From Rickettsiales bacterium (GTDB lineage: Bacteria; Pseudomonadota; Alphaproteobacteria; Rickettsiales; UBA8987): a DNA stretch of 64,000 bases. A program made the translations under genes and the position numbers. The DNA is taken from positions 1-64,000 of the forward strand of contig JAHDCD010000011.1 in assembly GCA_020630095.1 (NCBI GenBank), in the 5' to 3' direction. Positions 23,714-33,507 of the stretch are shown piece by piece (positions within the stretch are counted from its first letter, which is position 1; the number at the start of each line of letters is the position of its first letter). A model generated the notes under the pieces. It searched no databases. It saw only the letters and a program-made list of their open reading frames with translations, and was not told the origin of the DNA.

Positions 23714-26398
23714 CTAAATTTTACCGTGGCATTGTTTGTACTTTTTACCAGAACCGCAAGGGCATGGGTCATTACGGCCAACTTTACCCCATGTATCGGG
23801 GTTGTTAGGGTCAAACTGCGCATCAGGGGTTTTATATCTAAATGTTTCAACAGATTCTCTTTCTGGCGCTTCGCCCTTTAATAAGGGCTGATCAGCAATT
23901 GCCTGATCTAACCCATCATCATTTAGAAAGTCTAGCTCCATATCTTCAGCGCCTTCAACGCGAGCATGCGCTAAGCGCGTTAAATACTGCTCTTCAATTT
24001 TATCTAAACAAGTATTGAATGCACTAAAGGCTTCCTTCTTATACTCATTTAGCGGGTCTTTCTGCCCATACGCACGCAAGTTAATAGACGCACGCAAGCC
24101 ATCTAAGAAATGTAGATGATTCTTCCATTCTTCATCTAGCGTGAATAGGAATAGACGCTTCTCCATATCGCGCATAATATCCGCGCCATATAGTTTTTCT
24201 TTATTATCAAATAGCTCATTTACCTGAGCTTCAACACGATCAAGAATTTCTTCATCTGCAACCCCTTCTTCATTTGCCCAATCTTTAACTGGTAAATCTA
24301 AGCCAAAAGTAGCTTGTAACTTAGTATGTAAACCTTCCGTATCCCATTGCTCAGGGTATGCGCCCTTAGGAATATGGAATGATATAATATTCTCGGTAAT
24401 CTCTTTGCGGATATCTTCCGTGGGCTGTTTAACATCATTAGCGCCCATAATGTCCGTACGCATTTCGTAAATAACATTACGCTGATCATTCATTACATCA
24501 TCAAACTTCAGTAAGTTCTTACGAATTTCATAGTTACGCGCTTCAACTTTCTTTTGCGACTTCTCCATTAACTTCGTAATTAATGAATGGGTAATCGGCT
24601 CCCCAGGTTCACCCATTTTAGTCATTACCCAGTTCATTTTCTTATCCGCACCGAACACGCGAATTAAATCATCTTCAGTAGATAGGTAAAACTTTGAATA
24701 TCCAGGGTCACCTTGACGGCCAGAACGACCGCGCAACTGATTATCAATACGGCGCGATTCATGGCGCTCAGTACCTATTACGCATAGTCCACCAGCTTCA
24801 AGAACCTTTTTCTTTTCCTTCTCAAAAGTATCTTTAATTTTCTTACGCTGATTATCGTTATCAGCTTTTTCTAATTCAGCTTCAACATTACCACCAAGCT
24901 TAATATCCGTACCACGACCAGCCATATTTGTAGCAACTGTAATTGCACCTATACGCCCAGCTTGCTCAATAATATCGGCCTCTTTATCATGATGGCGCGC
25001 GTTTAACACGTTATGCTTTAACTTTGCTTCTTTTAGTAATTTCGATAAATATTCAGATTGCTCAATAGATGCCGTACCAGCAAGAACCGGTTGCCCTTTC
25101 TTATGAGCCTCCTTAATTTTCTTTATTATAGCATCGTACTTCTCTTTCGCGTTCGCGTAAATATCATCTTCATCATCAATACGCGCAACAGGAACGTTAG
25201 TTGGCACAGCAAGTACATCAAGTTCATAAATGTCCATTAACTCGTTTGCTTCGGTTAAGGCTGTACCGGTCATACCACTTAAATGCTCATACATTCTAAA
25301 GTAATTTTGGAACGTAACAGATGCTAACGTTTGATTCTCTTTCTTAATCGGCACACCTTCTTTAGCTTCAATAGCTTGGTGTAAGCCGTCCGAATATCTA
25401 CGGCCAAACATTTTACGACCCGTAAATTCATCAATTAAAACAACCTCTTGTTCTTCGATTATGTAATCTTTATCCTTCTCAAATAAATGGTGTGCTTTCA
25501 ACGCTTGGTCAATATGGTGCATCTTAATCAGATTCTCCATATCGTATAAATTACCCGCTTCTTTAATAACTTTTGCTCTAACTAAAAGTTCTTCAACGCG
25601 GTTAGTACCTTCTTCTGTTAAAGATATATTACGGCCTTTTTCATCTTTTTCGTAATGCTCCTCTCTAAGTTTAGGAATAATTGCATCAATTTGCGTATAT
25701 AAACCAGTACTACGCTCCGCAGGGCCAGATATAATCAGCGGTGTACGCGCTTCATCAATTAAAATTGAATCCACCTCATCAATTACCGCAAAGAAATGCC
25801 CACGCTGAACCATTTCAGACTTTGTAAAACGCATATTATCGCGCAAATAATCAAAGCCTAACTCGTTATTTGTAGCGTAAGTAATATCGCAAGCATAAGC
25901 AGCTCTTCGCTCATCAGATTCCATATCGGACGTTATACAGCCGATACTAAGTCCTAAAAACTCATGAACCTTACCCATCCAGCCACTATCGCGCGTAGCA
26001 AGGTAATCGTTAACTGTTACAACATGCACACCTTTACCTTCTAAAGCATTTAAATAGCACGGCAGGGTAGCAACCAAAGTTTTACCTTCACCGGTGCGCA
26101 TTTCTGCAATCATACCGTAATGTAAAATCATTCCGCCAACTAGCTGTACATCAAAATGGCGCATACCAAGCACACGTCTACTAGCTTCACGCACTGTGGC
26201 AAAAGCCTCAATTAAAATATCATCAACAGACTTACCCGCTTCAATAGCCGCCTTAAACTCTGCTGTTTTAGCTTTCAATTGCTCGTCAGATAAAGCTTCG
26301 AACTCAGGTTCGATAGCATTAATTTTATCAACAGTTTTGAAGTAAGATTTTAATATGCGCTCGTTACGCGGCTTGAAGATTTTGTTCAACATACCCAT
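23714..26398 (-). CDS. secA: preprotein translocase ATPase SecA
   Basis: An 894-residue SecA, full length. It has Walker A MRTGEGKT near residue 102, the DEAD-type VIDEVDSILIDEARTPL, the helicase motif TNMAGRGTDIKLGG, QLRGRSGRQGDPG, the helical scaffold and the C-terminal zinc/SecB-binding tail RNDPCPCGSGKKYKQCHG. It drives protein export through SecYEG, whose SecE lies at 8244. The start reads MGMLNKIFKPRNER. A second ATG two codons in is equally possible. Confidence 0.98.
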   Translation of the reverse strand: MGMLNKIFKPRNERILKSYFKTVDKINAIEPEFEALSDEQLKAKTAEFKAAIEAGKSVDDILIEAFATVREASRRVLGMRHFDVQLVGGMILHYGMIAEMRTGEGKTLVATLPCYLNALEGKGVHVVTVNDYLATRDSGWMGKVHEFLGLSIGCITSDMESDERRAAYACDITYATNNELGFDYLRDNMRFTKSEMVQRGHFFAVIDEVDSILIDEARTPLIISGPAERSTGLYTQIDAIIPKLREEHYEKDEKGRNISLTEEGTNRVEELLVRAKVIKEAGNLYDMENLIKMHHIDQALKAHHLFEKDKDYIIEEQEVVLIDEFTGRKMFGRRYSDGLHQAIEAKEGVPIKKENQTLASVTFQNYFRMYEHLSGMTGTALTEANELMDIYELDVLAVPTNVPVARIDDEDDIYANAKEKYDAIIKKIKEAHKKGQPVLAGTASIEQSEYLSKLLKEAKLKHNVLNARHHDKEADIIEQAGRIGAITVATNMAGRGTDIKLGGNVEAELEKADNDNQRKKIKDTFEKEKKKVLEAGGLCVIGTERHESRRIDNQLRGRSGRQGDPGYSKFYLSTEDDLIRVFGADKKMNWVMTKMGEPGEPITHSLITKLMEKSQKKVEARNYEIRKNLLKFDDVMNDQRNVIYEMRTDIMGANDVKQPTEDIRKEITENIISFHIPKGAYPEQWDTEGLHTKLQATFGLDLPVKDWANEEGVADEEILDRVEAQVNELFDNKEKLYGADIMRDMEKRLFLFTLDEEWKNHLHFLDGLRASINLRAYGQKDPLNEYKKEAFSAFNTCLDKIEEQYLTRLAHARVEGAEDMELDFLNDDGLDQAIADQPLLKGEAPERESVETFRYKTPDAQFDPNNPDTWGKVGRNDPCPCGSGKKYKQCHGKI

Positions 26399-26548
26399 GA
26401 TGCAATATATTTAGGGACAAGTTGCGTAATTATCAAGTAACATTAGCACTTGATGTGAGAATCATTAATAACTATATTATGCACCACATTTATATTTTAG
26501 TATTCGCTGCGCTTTGCTAGCGCAAAACAAGCTAAAGCTAGTTTTGAT

Positions 26549-27615
<1,067 letters not shown>

Positions 27616-27624
27616 AGCATTCCA

Positions 27625-27948
27625 ATGGAAATCTATAAAATAAAAGTAACTGACCGCGAAGGCAAAGAGCATCAGCTAGATGCCCCAGATGGCTTCCGCG
27701 TGATGGAAGTTATCCGCGACCACGACTTGCCTATTAAGGCTGAGTGTGGTGGCTGTTGTTCATGTGCTACGTGCCATGTATATGTAGCTGAGAATTGGAC
27801 TGATAAATTACCAGAACAGCAAGATGAAGAAATCGACATGCTAGATGAAGCATTTGATGTAGAAGATAATTCTAGGCTTTCATGCCAACTAATTATGAAC
27901 GAAGAACTGGATGGTTTAGAAGTAACCATTGCTCCTTCGAATGAGTGA
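27625..27948 (+). CDS. adrenodoxin-type [2Fe-2S] ferredoxin
   Basis: A 107-residue ferredoxin with the cluster ligands C41, C47, C50 and C87, in the C-x5-C-x2-C pattern of the Isc/adrenodoxin type (segment CGGCCSCATCH). It is the likely partner of the reductase just upstream and supplies electrons to Fe-S assembly or related reductions. A repeat-bounded gene cassette separates it from fabD. Confidence 0.95.
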   Translation: MEIYKIKVTDREGKEHQLDAPDGFRVMEVIRDHDLPIKAECGGCCSCATCHVYVAENWTDKLPEQQDEEIDMLDEAFDVEDNSRLSCQLIMNEELDGLEVTIAPSNE

Positions 27949-27965
27949 TTTAATGATTTAGTGAT

Positions 27966-28325
27966 ATGGAAATTAGAAGTTACAGAGATTTGTTGATTTG
28001 GCAAAAATCTATGGACTTAGTAGATTCTATTTTTTCATTAACTAAAATATTTCCTAAAGATGAAGTTTATGGATTAACCTCTCAGATTAATAGAGCTTCT
28101 GTTTCAATACCTTCAAATATTGCAGAAGGTTATACTCGCAGGTCTATAAAAGAAAAAGTAAGGTTTATTGACATAGCTATTGGTTCATTAGCGTAGGTTG
28201 ATACTCAGTTAGAGATATCCTTAAGGAAATCTTATTTAGATAAGGATAATTATAATGAAATATTAGAAGATATAGTTACATTACAAAAGATGATTTATTC
28301 TTTTAGAAATAAAATTGATAAATAA
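27966..28325 (+). pseudogene. four-helix-bundle (S23/IVP) protein, broken by TAG
   Basis: The frame opens MEIRSYRDLLIWQKSMDLVD and contains VYGLTSQINRASVSIPSNIAEGYTRR, the signature of the S23/23S-intervening-sequence four-helix-bundle family. A TAG at 28194-28196 falls after IGSLA, where relatives read GSLAELETQL. The same frame continues VDTQLEISLRKSYL to a TAA at 28325. One base change explains the break. The family's function is unsettled. The gene sits between ferredoxin and fabD and is flanked by a 12-bp inverted repeat (27956-27967 and 28336-28347). Confidence 0.8.
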
Positions 28326-28337
28326 TAAACTCTCTAT

Positions 28338-28392
28338 ATCACTAAATTACAAGATTACTAAATCACTAAATTACAAGATTACTAAATCACTA
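28338..28392. repeat. 24-bp tandem repeat beside the four-helix cassette
   Basis: Two exact units of ATCACTAAATTACAAGATTA plus CTAA, followed by a partial third, end just before fabD. The left side of the cassette carries the inverted motif ATTTAGTGATAT. Confidence 0.75.
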
Positions 28393-28394
28393 TT

Positions 28395-29336
28395 ATGAAA
28401 ACTGCATTTTTATATCCTGGTCAGGGTTCACAATTCATTGGTATGGGTAAAGACCTATGCGACAACTTTTCTACAGCCAAAGAGGTGTTTGAAGAGGTTA
28501 ATGACGCTTTAGATCAAGACTTAGCTAGGCTGATGTTTTCTGGTGATGAAGCTGACTTGGCGTTAACGGCTAATACTCAACCAGCTTTAATGGCAGTTTC
28601 AATTGCTACACAAAGAGTAATTGAGCAAGAAAGTGGTAAATCATTATCAGAATTAGCACAATTTGTTGCGGGTCATTCTCTTGGTGAGTATTCTGCATTA
28701 TGTGCAGCAGGTTCTATTTCATTATCTGACACTGCTAGACTTTTAAGAATACGCGGTAATGCAATGCAAGAAGCCGTTCCTGCAGGGCAGGGCGCAATGG
28801 CAGCTCTTATCGGTGCGGATACTGATACAGCATCAGAAATTTGTGATAAAGCCCGTGAAAACTTAGTGCTAGAAGTAGCTAATGATAATGGCGGCGGACA
28901 AGTTGTTATATCTGGCTCAGCTGGCGCTATAGCTAAGGCTGAAGAGGTTGCGGCTGATTACTCACTTAGAAAATTCGTAAAACTTAACGTTTCTGCGCCA
29001 TTCCATTGCTCCATGATGCAAAATGCGGCAGATGCAATGCAAGCAGCATTAGCAGAAGTTGAAATAAAAGCGCCTTCAGTTCCTGTTGTTGCCAACGTAA
29101 TTGCAGAGCAAAACTCGGATGCTTCAAAAATAGCTGAACTACTAGTTTCTCAAGTAACTGGTCAAGTTCGCTGGAGAGAATCAGTTGAGTACTTAGGGGC
29201 ACAAGGCGTAAACAAAGCATTTGAAATCGGCGCAGGTAAGGTGCTTTCTGGTCTGGTTAAAAGGATAAATAAAGAAATTAGCTCAACACCTGTTGGCTCT
29301 GTTGAACAAGTTAAATCTTACATCGAAACATTATAA
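28395..29336 (+). CDS. fabD: malonyl-CoA:ACP transacylase
   Basis: FabD loads malonate onto acyl carrier protein. The 313 residues are standard. The N-terminal FLYPGQGSQ, the nucleophile Ser95 in VAGHSLGEYS and the His in APFHCSMM are all present. It starts the fabD-fabG-acpP-fabF cluster (gaps of 11, 66 and 78 bases). Its ribosome region is formed by the tandem repeat that precedes it, with no Shine-Dalgarno. Confidence 0.96.
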   Translation: MKTAFLYPGQGSQFIGMGKDLCDNFSTAKEVFEEVNDALDQDLARLMFSGDEADLALTANTQPALMAVSIATQRVIEQESGKSLSELAQFVAGHSLGEYSALCAAGSISLSDTARLLRIRGNAMQEAVPAGQGAMAALIGADTDTASEICDKARENLVLEVANDNGGGQVVISGSAGAIAKAEEVAADYSLRKFVKLNVSAPFHCSMMQNAADAMQAALAEVEIKAPSVPVVANVIAEQNSDASKIAELLVSQVTGQVRWRESVEYLGAQGVNKAFEIGAGKVLSGLVKRINKEISSTPVGSVEQVKSYIETL

Positions 29337-29347
29337 ATTTAAAATAA

Positions 29348-30076
29348 ATGATTAATCTAGAAAACAAAACTGCATTAGTAACTGGCGCATCTGGTGGTAT
29401 CGGTGGCGCAATAGCAAAAAGATTACACGAGCTTGGCGCTCATGTAATTATTTCAGGTACACGCGAAGAGCGCTTAAACGCCTTAAAAGATGAGCTTGGT
29501 GGCGATCGCGTAACAGCTATAACAGCCAATCTATCTGATACAGAATCTATTAAGAACCTAGCTAAAGAAGCGGGTAGCGTAGATATTTTAGTTAACAATG
29601 CGGGCATCACTAAGGATAATATCTCTATGCGCATGAGTGAAGAAGACTTCATGGACGTATTAGAGGTTAACCTACTTTCTTCATTCACGCTTACGAAAAA
29701 TCTTATTCGTGGCATGATGAAGAAAAAAGGCGGCAGAGTAATTAACATCTCATCTATCGTAGCGTCTATTGGCAACCCAGGTCAGGTTAATTATGTTGCA
29801 TCTAAAGCCGGCTTAGAAGGTTTAACACGCACATTTGCAAATGAGTTCGCATCTCGTGGAATTACAGTAAACGCAATTGCACCTGGTTTTATTAGAACTG
29901 CAATGACCGACGTTTTAGAAGATAACGTAAAAGAACTTATGCTTGGTAAAATTCCATTAAATAAGTTCGGTGAAGCGCAAGATATCGCAGATACTGTAGC
30001 TTTCCTAAGCTCTGATAATGCCGGTTACATAACGGGACAAACTGTTCACGTTAATGGTGGTATGTATATGAACTAG
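29348..30076 (+). CDS. fabG: 3-oxoacyl-ACP reductase
   Basis: A 242-residue short-chain dehydrogenase that reduces 3-oxoacyl-ACP with NADPH. The cofactor loop TGASGGIG is at 12-19, NNAG at 83-86, and the catalytic Ser/Tyr/Lys are S136 (NISSIV), Y149 and K153 (YVASK). The C-terminal SDNAGYITGQTVHVNGGMYM is typical of FabG. It lies between fabD and acpP. Confidence 0.96.
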   Translation: MINLENKTALVTGASGGIGGAIAKRLHELGAHVIISGTREERLNALKDELGGDRVTAITANLSDTESIKNLAKEAGSVDILVNNAGITKDNISMRMSEEDFMDVLEVNLLSSFTLTKNLIRGMMKKKGGRVINISSIVASIGNPGQVNYVASKAGLEGLTRTFANEFASRGITVNAIAPGFIRTAMTDVLEDNVKELMLGKIPLNKFGEAQDIADTVAFLSSDNAGYITGQTVHVNGGMYMN

Positions 30077-30142
30077 TTTTTTCTTGCGTTTTTTACGTAT
30101 ACCATTAGTAAACTTCTATAACATTTAACTAAGTATAAAATA

Positions 30143-30382
30143 ATGTCTGATACACAAGCAAAAGTAATTGAAATTGTAACTGATCACCTAGATGTAGAAG
30201 CATCTTCTGTGGAGCTAACTTCTAGCTTCGTTGATGATTTAGGTGCAGATTCTCTTGACCAAGTAGAGCTAGTAATGGCTTTCGAAGAAGAATTCGATAT
30301 CGAAATTCCTGATGATGTAGCTGAAAAAATCGCTACAGTTCAAGATGCAGTAACTCATATTGATGCTGCAAACGCTGCTTAA
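30143..30382 (+). CDS. acpP: acyl carrier protein
   Basis: A 79-residue ACP. The phosphopantetheine serine is S37 in [10 protein letters not shown]. The protein is strongly acidic, as expected. It carries growing acyl chains for FabG and FabF. A Rho-independent terminator follows, so acpP can be expressed above fabF. Confidence 0.98.
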   Translation: MSDTQAKVIEIVTDHLDVEASSVELTSSFVDDLGADSLDQVELVMAFEEEFDIEIPDDVAEKIATVQDAVTHIDAANAA

Positions 30383-30403
30383 TTAATTTTAAGCTTCATA
30401 TAA

Positions 30404-30431
30404 AAGCCCCTCATTCACGAGGGGCTTGTTT
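30404..30431 (+). terminator. Rho-independent terminator after acpP
   Basis: The 9-bp stem AAGCCCCTC/GAGGGGCTT with a six-base loop and a following GTTTTAT. It separates acpP from fabF. Confidence 0.85.
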
Positions 30432-30460
30432 TATCTTTATATTCAAATATATTTCCCCTC

Positions 30461-31702
30461 ATGCGTAGAGTAGTAGTAACAGGTATTGGTCTGGTAACTC
30501 CAGTTGGTAATAATGCTAAGGATAGCTGGGAAGCTATCAAAAATGGCAAAAATGGTTTTCAAAAAATTGATTACTTTGACCCAACTCCAATCTCGTGCCA
30601 TGTTGCGGCACAGCTAAAAGATTTTGATTCATCTGAAGTTGTTCCTAAAAAGGAAGCCCGCAGAATGGATAAATTCGTTGAATACGCATTAGTTGCAACA
30701 CAAGAAGCTGTTGAAGATTCAGGTTGGCAACCAACCGAAGAGCATGATTTAAAAAGAACGGGTGTTCTTGTTGGCTCTGGTATCGGTGGCATGCAATCTA
30801 TTCAAGATGGCGTAACAACATTTAGAGAGCATGGTCATAAAAAAGTTGGCCCATTCTTTATTCCATCAATTTTAATTAATATCGCATCTGGCCATATTGC
30901 TATTAAGCACGGCTTTAGAGGGCCCAACCATTCAGTTGTAACAGCATGTTCAACTGGTGGTCACGCAATCGGTGATGCTGCTCGTTTAATCGCACTTGAT
31001 GACGCAGACGTTATGATCGCAGGCTCATCTGAAGCGGCAATTGTTGACGTTTCAGTAACTGGTTTCGCTGCAGCCCGTGCATTATCAAGCGGGTATAACG
31101 ACACACCAGAACAAGCTTCTCGCCCTTGGGATAAAGGTCGCGATGGTTTCGTAATGGGTGAAGGTGCAGGTATTGTTGTACTAGAGGAGTATGAACACGC
31201 TAAAAAGCGTGGCGCTACAATTTACGGCGAAGTAATTGGCTATGGTTTATCTGGTGATGCATTCCACATCACAGCCCCTCACGATGAAGGTCGCGGTGGT
31301 TACGATGCAATGGAAGCGGCTGTTAAACGCGCCGGCGTAAATGTTGATGAAATTGGCTATGTAAATGCGCATGGTACATCTACTCCAAAAGGTGATTTAA
31401 TTGAGTTAAATGCCGTTAAACGTTTATTCGGTTCAGCTATTAGCTCTACTTCAATGAGCTCTACAAAATCTGCAATCGGTCACTTACTAGGTGGTGCAGG
31501 TTCAGTTGAGGGTATTTTCTCAATGCTGGCAATGAGAGATGGTGTATTACCACCAACCCTAAACCTAACTGACCCTGAAGATGATTGCGAAGGTGTAGAT
31601 TTAGTGCCATTAGAAGCTAAAGAAAAGAAAGTGGATATAGCCCTTTCAAACTCATTTGGTTTCGGCGGTACAAATGTATCACTAGTATTCAAGAAAGTTT
31701 AA
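30461..31702 (+). CDS. fabF: 3-oxoacyl-ACP synthase II
   Basis: FabF elongates acyl-ACP. The 413 residues match the KAS II length. The catalytic triad is C163 (VTACSTGGHA), H304 (NAHGTSTPKGD) and H341 (SAIGHLLGGAG). It follows the acpP terminator and precedes ysxC by 17 bases. Confidence 0.97.
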   Translation: MRRVVVTGIGLVTPVGNNAKDSWEAIKNGKNGFQKIDYFDPTPISCHVAAQLKDFDSSEVVPKKEARRMDKFVEYALVATQEAVEDSGWQPTEEHDLKRTGVLVGSGIGGMQSIQDGVTTFREHGHKKVGPFFIPSILINIASGHIAIKHGFRGPNHSVVTACSTGGHAIGDAARLIALDDADVMIAGSSEAAIVDVSVTGFAAARALSSGYNDTPEQASRPWDKGRDGFVMGEGAGIVVLEEYEHAKKRGATIYGEVIGYGLSGDAFHITAPHDEGRGGYDAMEAAVKRAGVNVDEIGYVNAHGTSTPKGDLIELNAVKRLFGSAISSTSMSSTKSAIGHLLGGAGSVEGIFSMLAMRDGVLPPTLNLTDPEDDCEGVDLVPLEAKEKKVDIALSNSFGFGGTNVSLVFKKV

Positions 31703-31719
31703 CACTATTCTATAGCCCA

Positions 31720-32316
31720 ATGGGCATTAACTTTAATATAGCGGAATTTAAACTGGGCGCGGTTGACCCTTCACAAATCCCTAATAGGCCTATCCCACAG
31801 TTTGCCTTTATTGGGCGCTCAAATGTGGGGAAGTCATCGCTTATTAATGCTTTAACTCGTAATAAAAGTCTGGCTAAAACCTCTAAAACTCCTGGGCGTA
31901 CACGCCAACTAAACTTCTTTGAAATTAAGGATAAATTATATCTAGTAGATCTTCCGGGGTATGGTTATGCAAGGGCTTCACGCTCCGAAGCAGAGCAGTG
32001 GACTCAACTGGCTATTAATTACTTAACTTCATGTGGAGATTTAAAACGTATATTTCTGCTAGTAGATTCCCGCCACGGCTTTAAGGCTTCGGACATTCAA
32101 ACTATCGAGTTCCTTAATGGCCACGCAATATCAACGTTCCAGATAATATTTACCAAGTGCGATAAACTAAAAAAGAAAGATATCGCTACACTTGAACAAA
32201 GTTTAGCAGATTTATGCACCGAAAACTCAATGCTACTTGAGGATGCTATTTATACATCATCCATAAAACGCGACGGCATAAAGTCAGTTCAAAAGACTAT
32301 CGAAGAGGCTTTTTAG
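31720..32316 (+). CDS. engB: ribosome biogenesis GTPase YsxC/EngB
   Basis: A 198-residue TRAFAC GTPase needed for 50S assembly. G1 is FIGRSNVGKSSLIN near residue 29, G2 KTPGRTRQ, G3 LVDLPGYGYA and G4 FTKCDKLKK. Its stop overlaps the end of the convergent tsaB by 20 bp. Confidence 0.95.
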   Translation: MGINFNIAEFKLGAVDPSQIPNRPIPQFAFIGRSNVGKSSLINALTRNKSLAKTSKTPGRTRQLNFFEIKDKLYLVDLPGYGYARASRSEAEQWTQLAINYLTSCGDLKRIFLLVDSRHGFKASDIQTIEFLNGHAISTFQIIFTKCDKLKKKDIATLEQSLADLCTENSMLLEDAIYTSSIKRDGIKSVQKTIEEAF

Positions 32317-32941
32317 AAGGCTTTTTTGCATCTGGTGGGCGGATGTATAGAGGTGCTATATTTGTGGTGCAAAGCTCTGGTGAAGACTTGTAGAAGTTAT
32401 AAACATCCTCAGCGTTAGGCGAGTTTTGCTTTGTGCCGTAATTAGCATCTTCAATGTTATGATATAGATTGTCTAATGAAATAAGTTCTTCAATTTGAAC
32501 TAATGACATATTGTCATTCCCACGAAAGCGGGAATCTCCTTTGGAGCTTCCCGAGATATCCGCCTGCGCGGGTATAACACAGCTCTTTAAAAAAGCCTGA
32601 CCACGCATAGCGTTAAGGGCAATGTTTGAGTTAACGTAAGGTATATTTGCTTTGGAGGATAGTGCTTGAAATGAATTTATCCCATAAACTTTCAGCTCAG
32701 GGTTAACTATTTTCAAGCCCTCTGCATAAGCAATTGGTACACGCACACCTGTAAATGAACCTGGGCCAATAGATATTAATAAAGTTTCTAATTTATCAAA
32801 ATCTACCTTAACGATATCTTTAATAAAAGATGCTAAATTTTCGGCAGGGTTAAGACATTCCTCAAATTCTGGGTAAGAAAAAAGGCTTCCCGCATAGTAT
32901 ACGGAGAAGCCCTTGTTTATTGACTCTATGCTTAAGAGCAT
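32297..32941 (-). CDS. tsaB: TsaB, tRNA t6A threonylcarbamoyladenosine modification factor
   Basis: TsaB is the scaffold partner of TsaD in making t6A37 of ANN-decoding tRNAs. The 214 residues include the family signature ISIGPGSFTGVRVPIAYAEG (57-76). Residues 121-143 (VIPAQADISGSSKGDSRFRG and flanks) are encoded by an in-frame palindromic repeat and interrupt the normal domain after NALNAMRGQAF, so the protein carries a 22-residue foreign insert. It overlaps engB at its 3' end and the ialB-like gene by 10 bp at its start. Confidence 0.88.
   Translation of the reverse strand: MLLSIESINKGFSVYYAGSLFSYPEFEECLNPAENLASFIKDIVKVDFDKLETLLISIGPGSFTGVRVPIAYAEGLKIVNPELKVYGINSFQALSSKANIPYVNSNIALNAMRGQAFLKSCVIPAQADISGSSKGDSRFRGNDNMSLVQIEELISLDNLYHNIEDANYGTKQNSPNAEDVYNFYKSSPELCTTNIAPLYIRPPDAKKPSKKPLR
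32513..32580. repeat. GTCAT palindromic repeat inside tsaB
   Basis: A 68-bp element (start GTCATTCCCACGAAAGCGGG) related to the intergenic copies at 43.0 and 43.9 kb. It has two nested hairpins and leaves the tsaB reading frame intact. Confidence 0.85.
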
Positions 32942-33447
32942 AAATCTTTAACTTTTGCCATTGCCTTAGTAAAGCCATTCAAAGAATAAGTATCAATTGA
33001 ATGAGTACCTAACCTTGAGTTACCTTTAGCGCGTAACTTAAAGCCTTTCTTCATGCTAGCTAATAAAGCTTTATCTTCAGAAGAGTCTTTAGCCCAGCCA
33101 ATTTTAGGCGTTTCGTCAGTTGTAAATAATTCCCAATATTTTTCAGAATCTATAGAAACTTCAACATTAGAACCTTCTTTATAAGGGTAACCCGAAGAGA
33201 TGCTAACTTCCGTAGGGCCATTCTTTCTAGCTGTAACTAGTAAGTAAGGTTCGCCACGGCGCTTGTAGTTACCTGCGCGGTCAATTGTTGATGAAACCAT
33301 ATAGCAGTATAAGCTATCGTTCTGGCTAAGGGTGAAAACATTCCAATCCTTAAAGCTACCATGGTAACGACCAGCGTTAGCTTGCGAATAGAATGAAACA
33401 GATGAAATTGAAATAAAAGTAAGTGCTATTAATAATTTTTTTAACAT
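32932..33447 (-). CDS. IalB-like exported protein
   Basis: A 171-residue protein with a signal peptide (about 1-25, ending SQANA). The mature part has GSFKDWNVFTL, CYMVSSTI, SSGYPYKEGS, ALLASMKKGFKL and IDTYSLNGFTKAM, the pattern of the invasion-associated locus B family of alphaproteobacteria. IalB-type proteins are periplasmic or outer-membrane-associated, and in Bartonella one affects erythrocyte invasion. A role in host contact here is inference. Two cysteines near the ends of the mature domain could pair. It overlaps tsaB by 10 bp. Confidence 0.8.
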   Translation of the reverse strand: MLKKLLIALTFISISSVSFYSQANAGRYHGSFKDWNVFTLSQNDSLYCYMVSSTIDRAGNYKRRGEPYLLVTARKNGPTEVSISSGYPYKEGSNVEVSIDSEKYWELFTTDETPKIGWAKDSSEDKALLASMKKGFKLRAKGNSRLGTHSIDTYSLNGFTKAMAKVKDLCS

Positions 33448-33507
33448 AACTGGATACCTTCCTTGTGTTATATACGAAATAAATTAAAATAAACCTTTGA
33501 TTTGTCA

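Noticed and set aside
28338-28392. Possible CRISPR array
   Set aside because: The two units are directly abutting with no spacers, and no cas gene is present. It is a simple tandem repeat.
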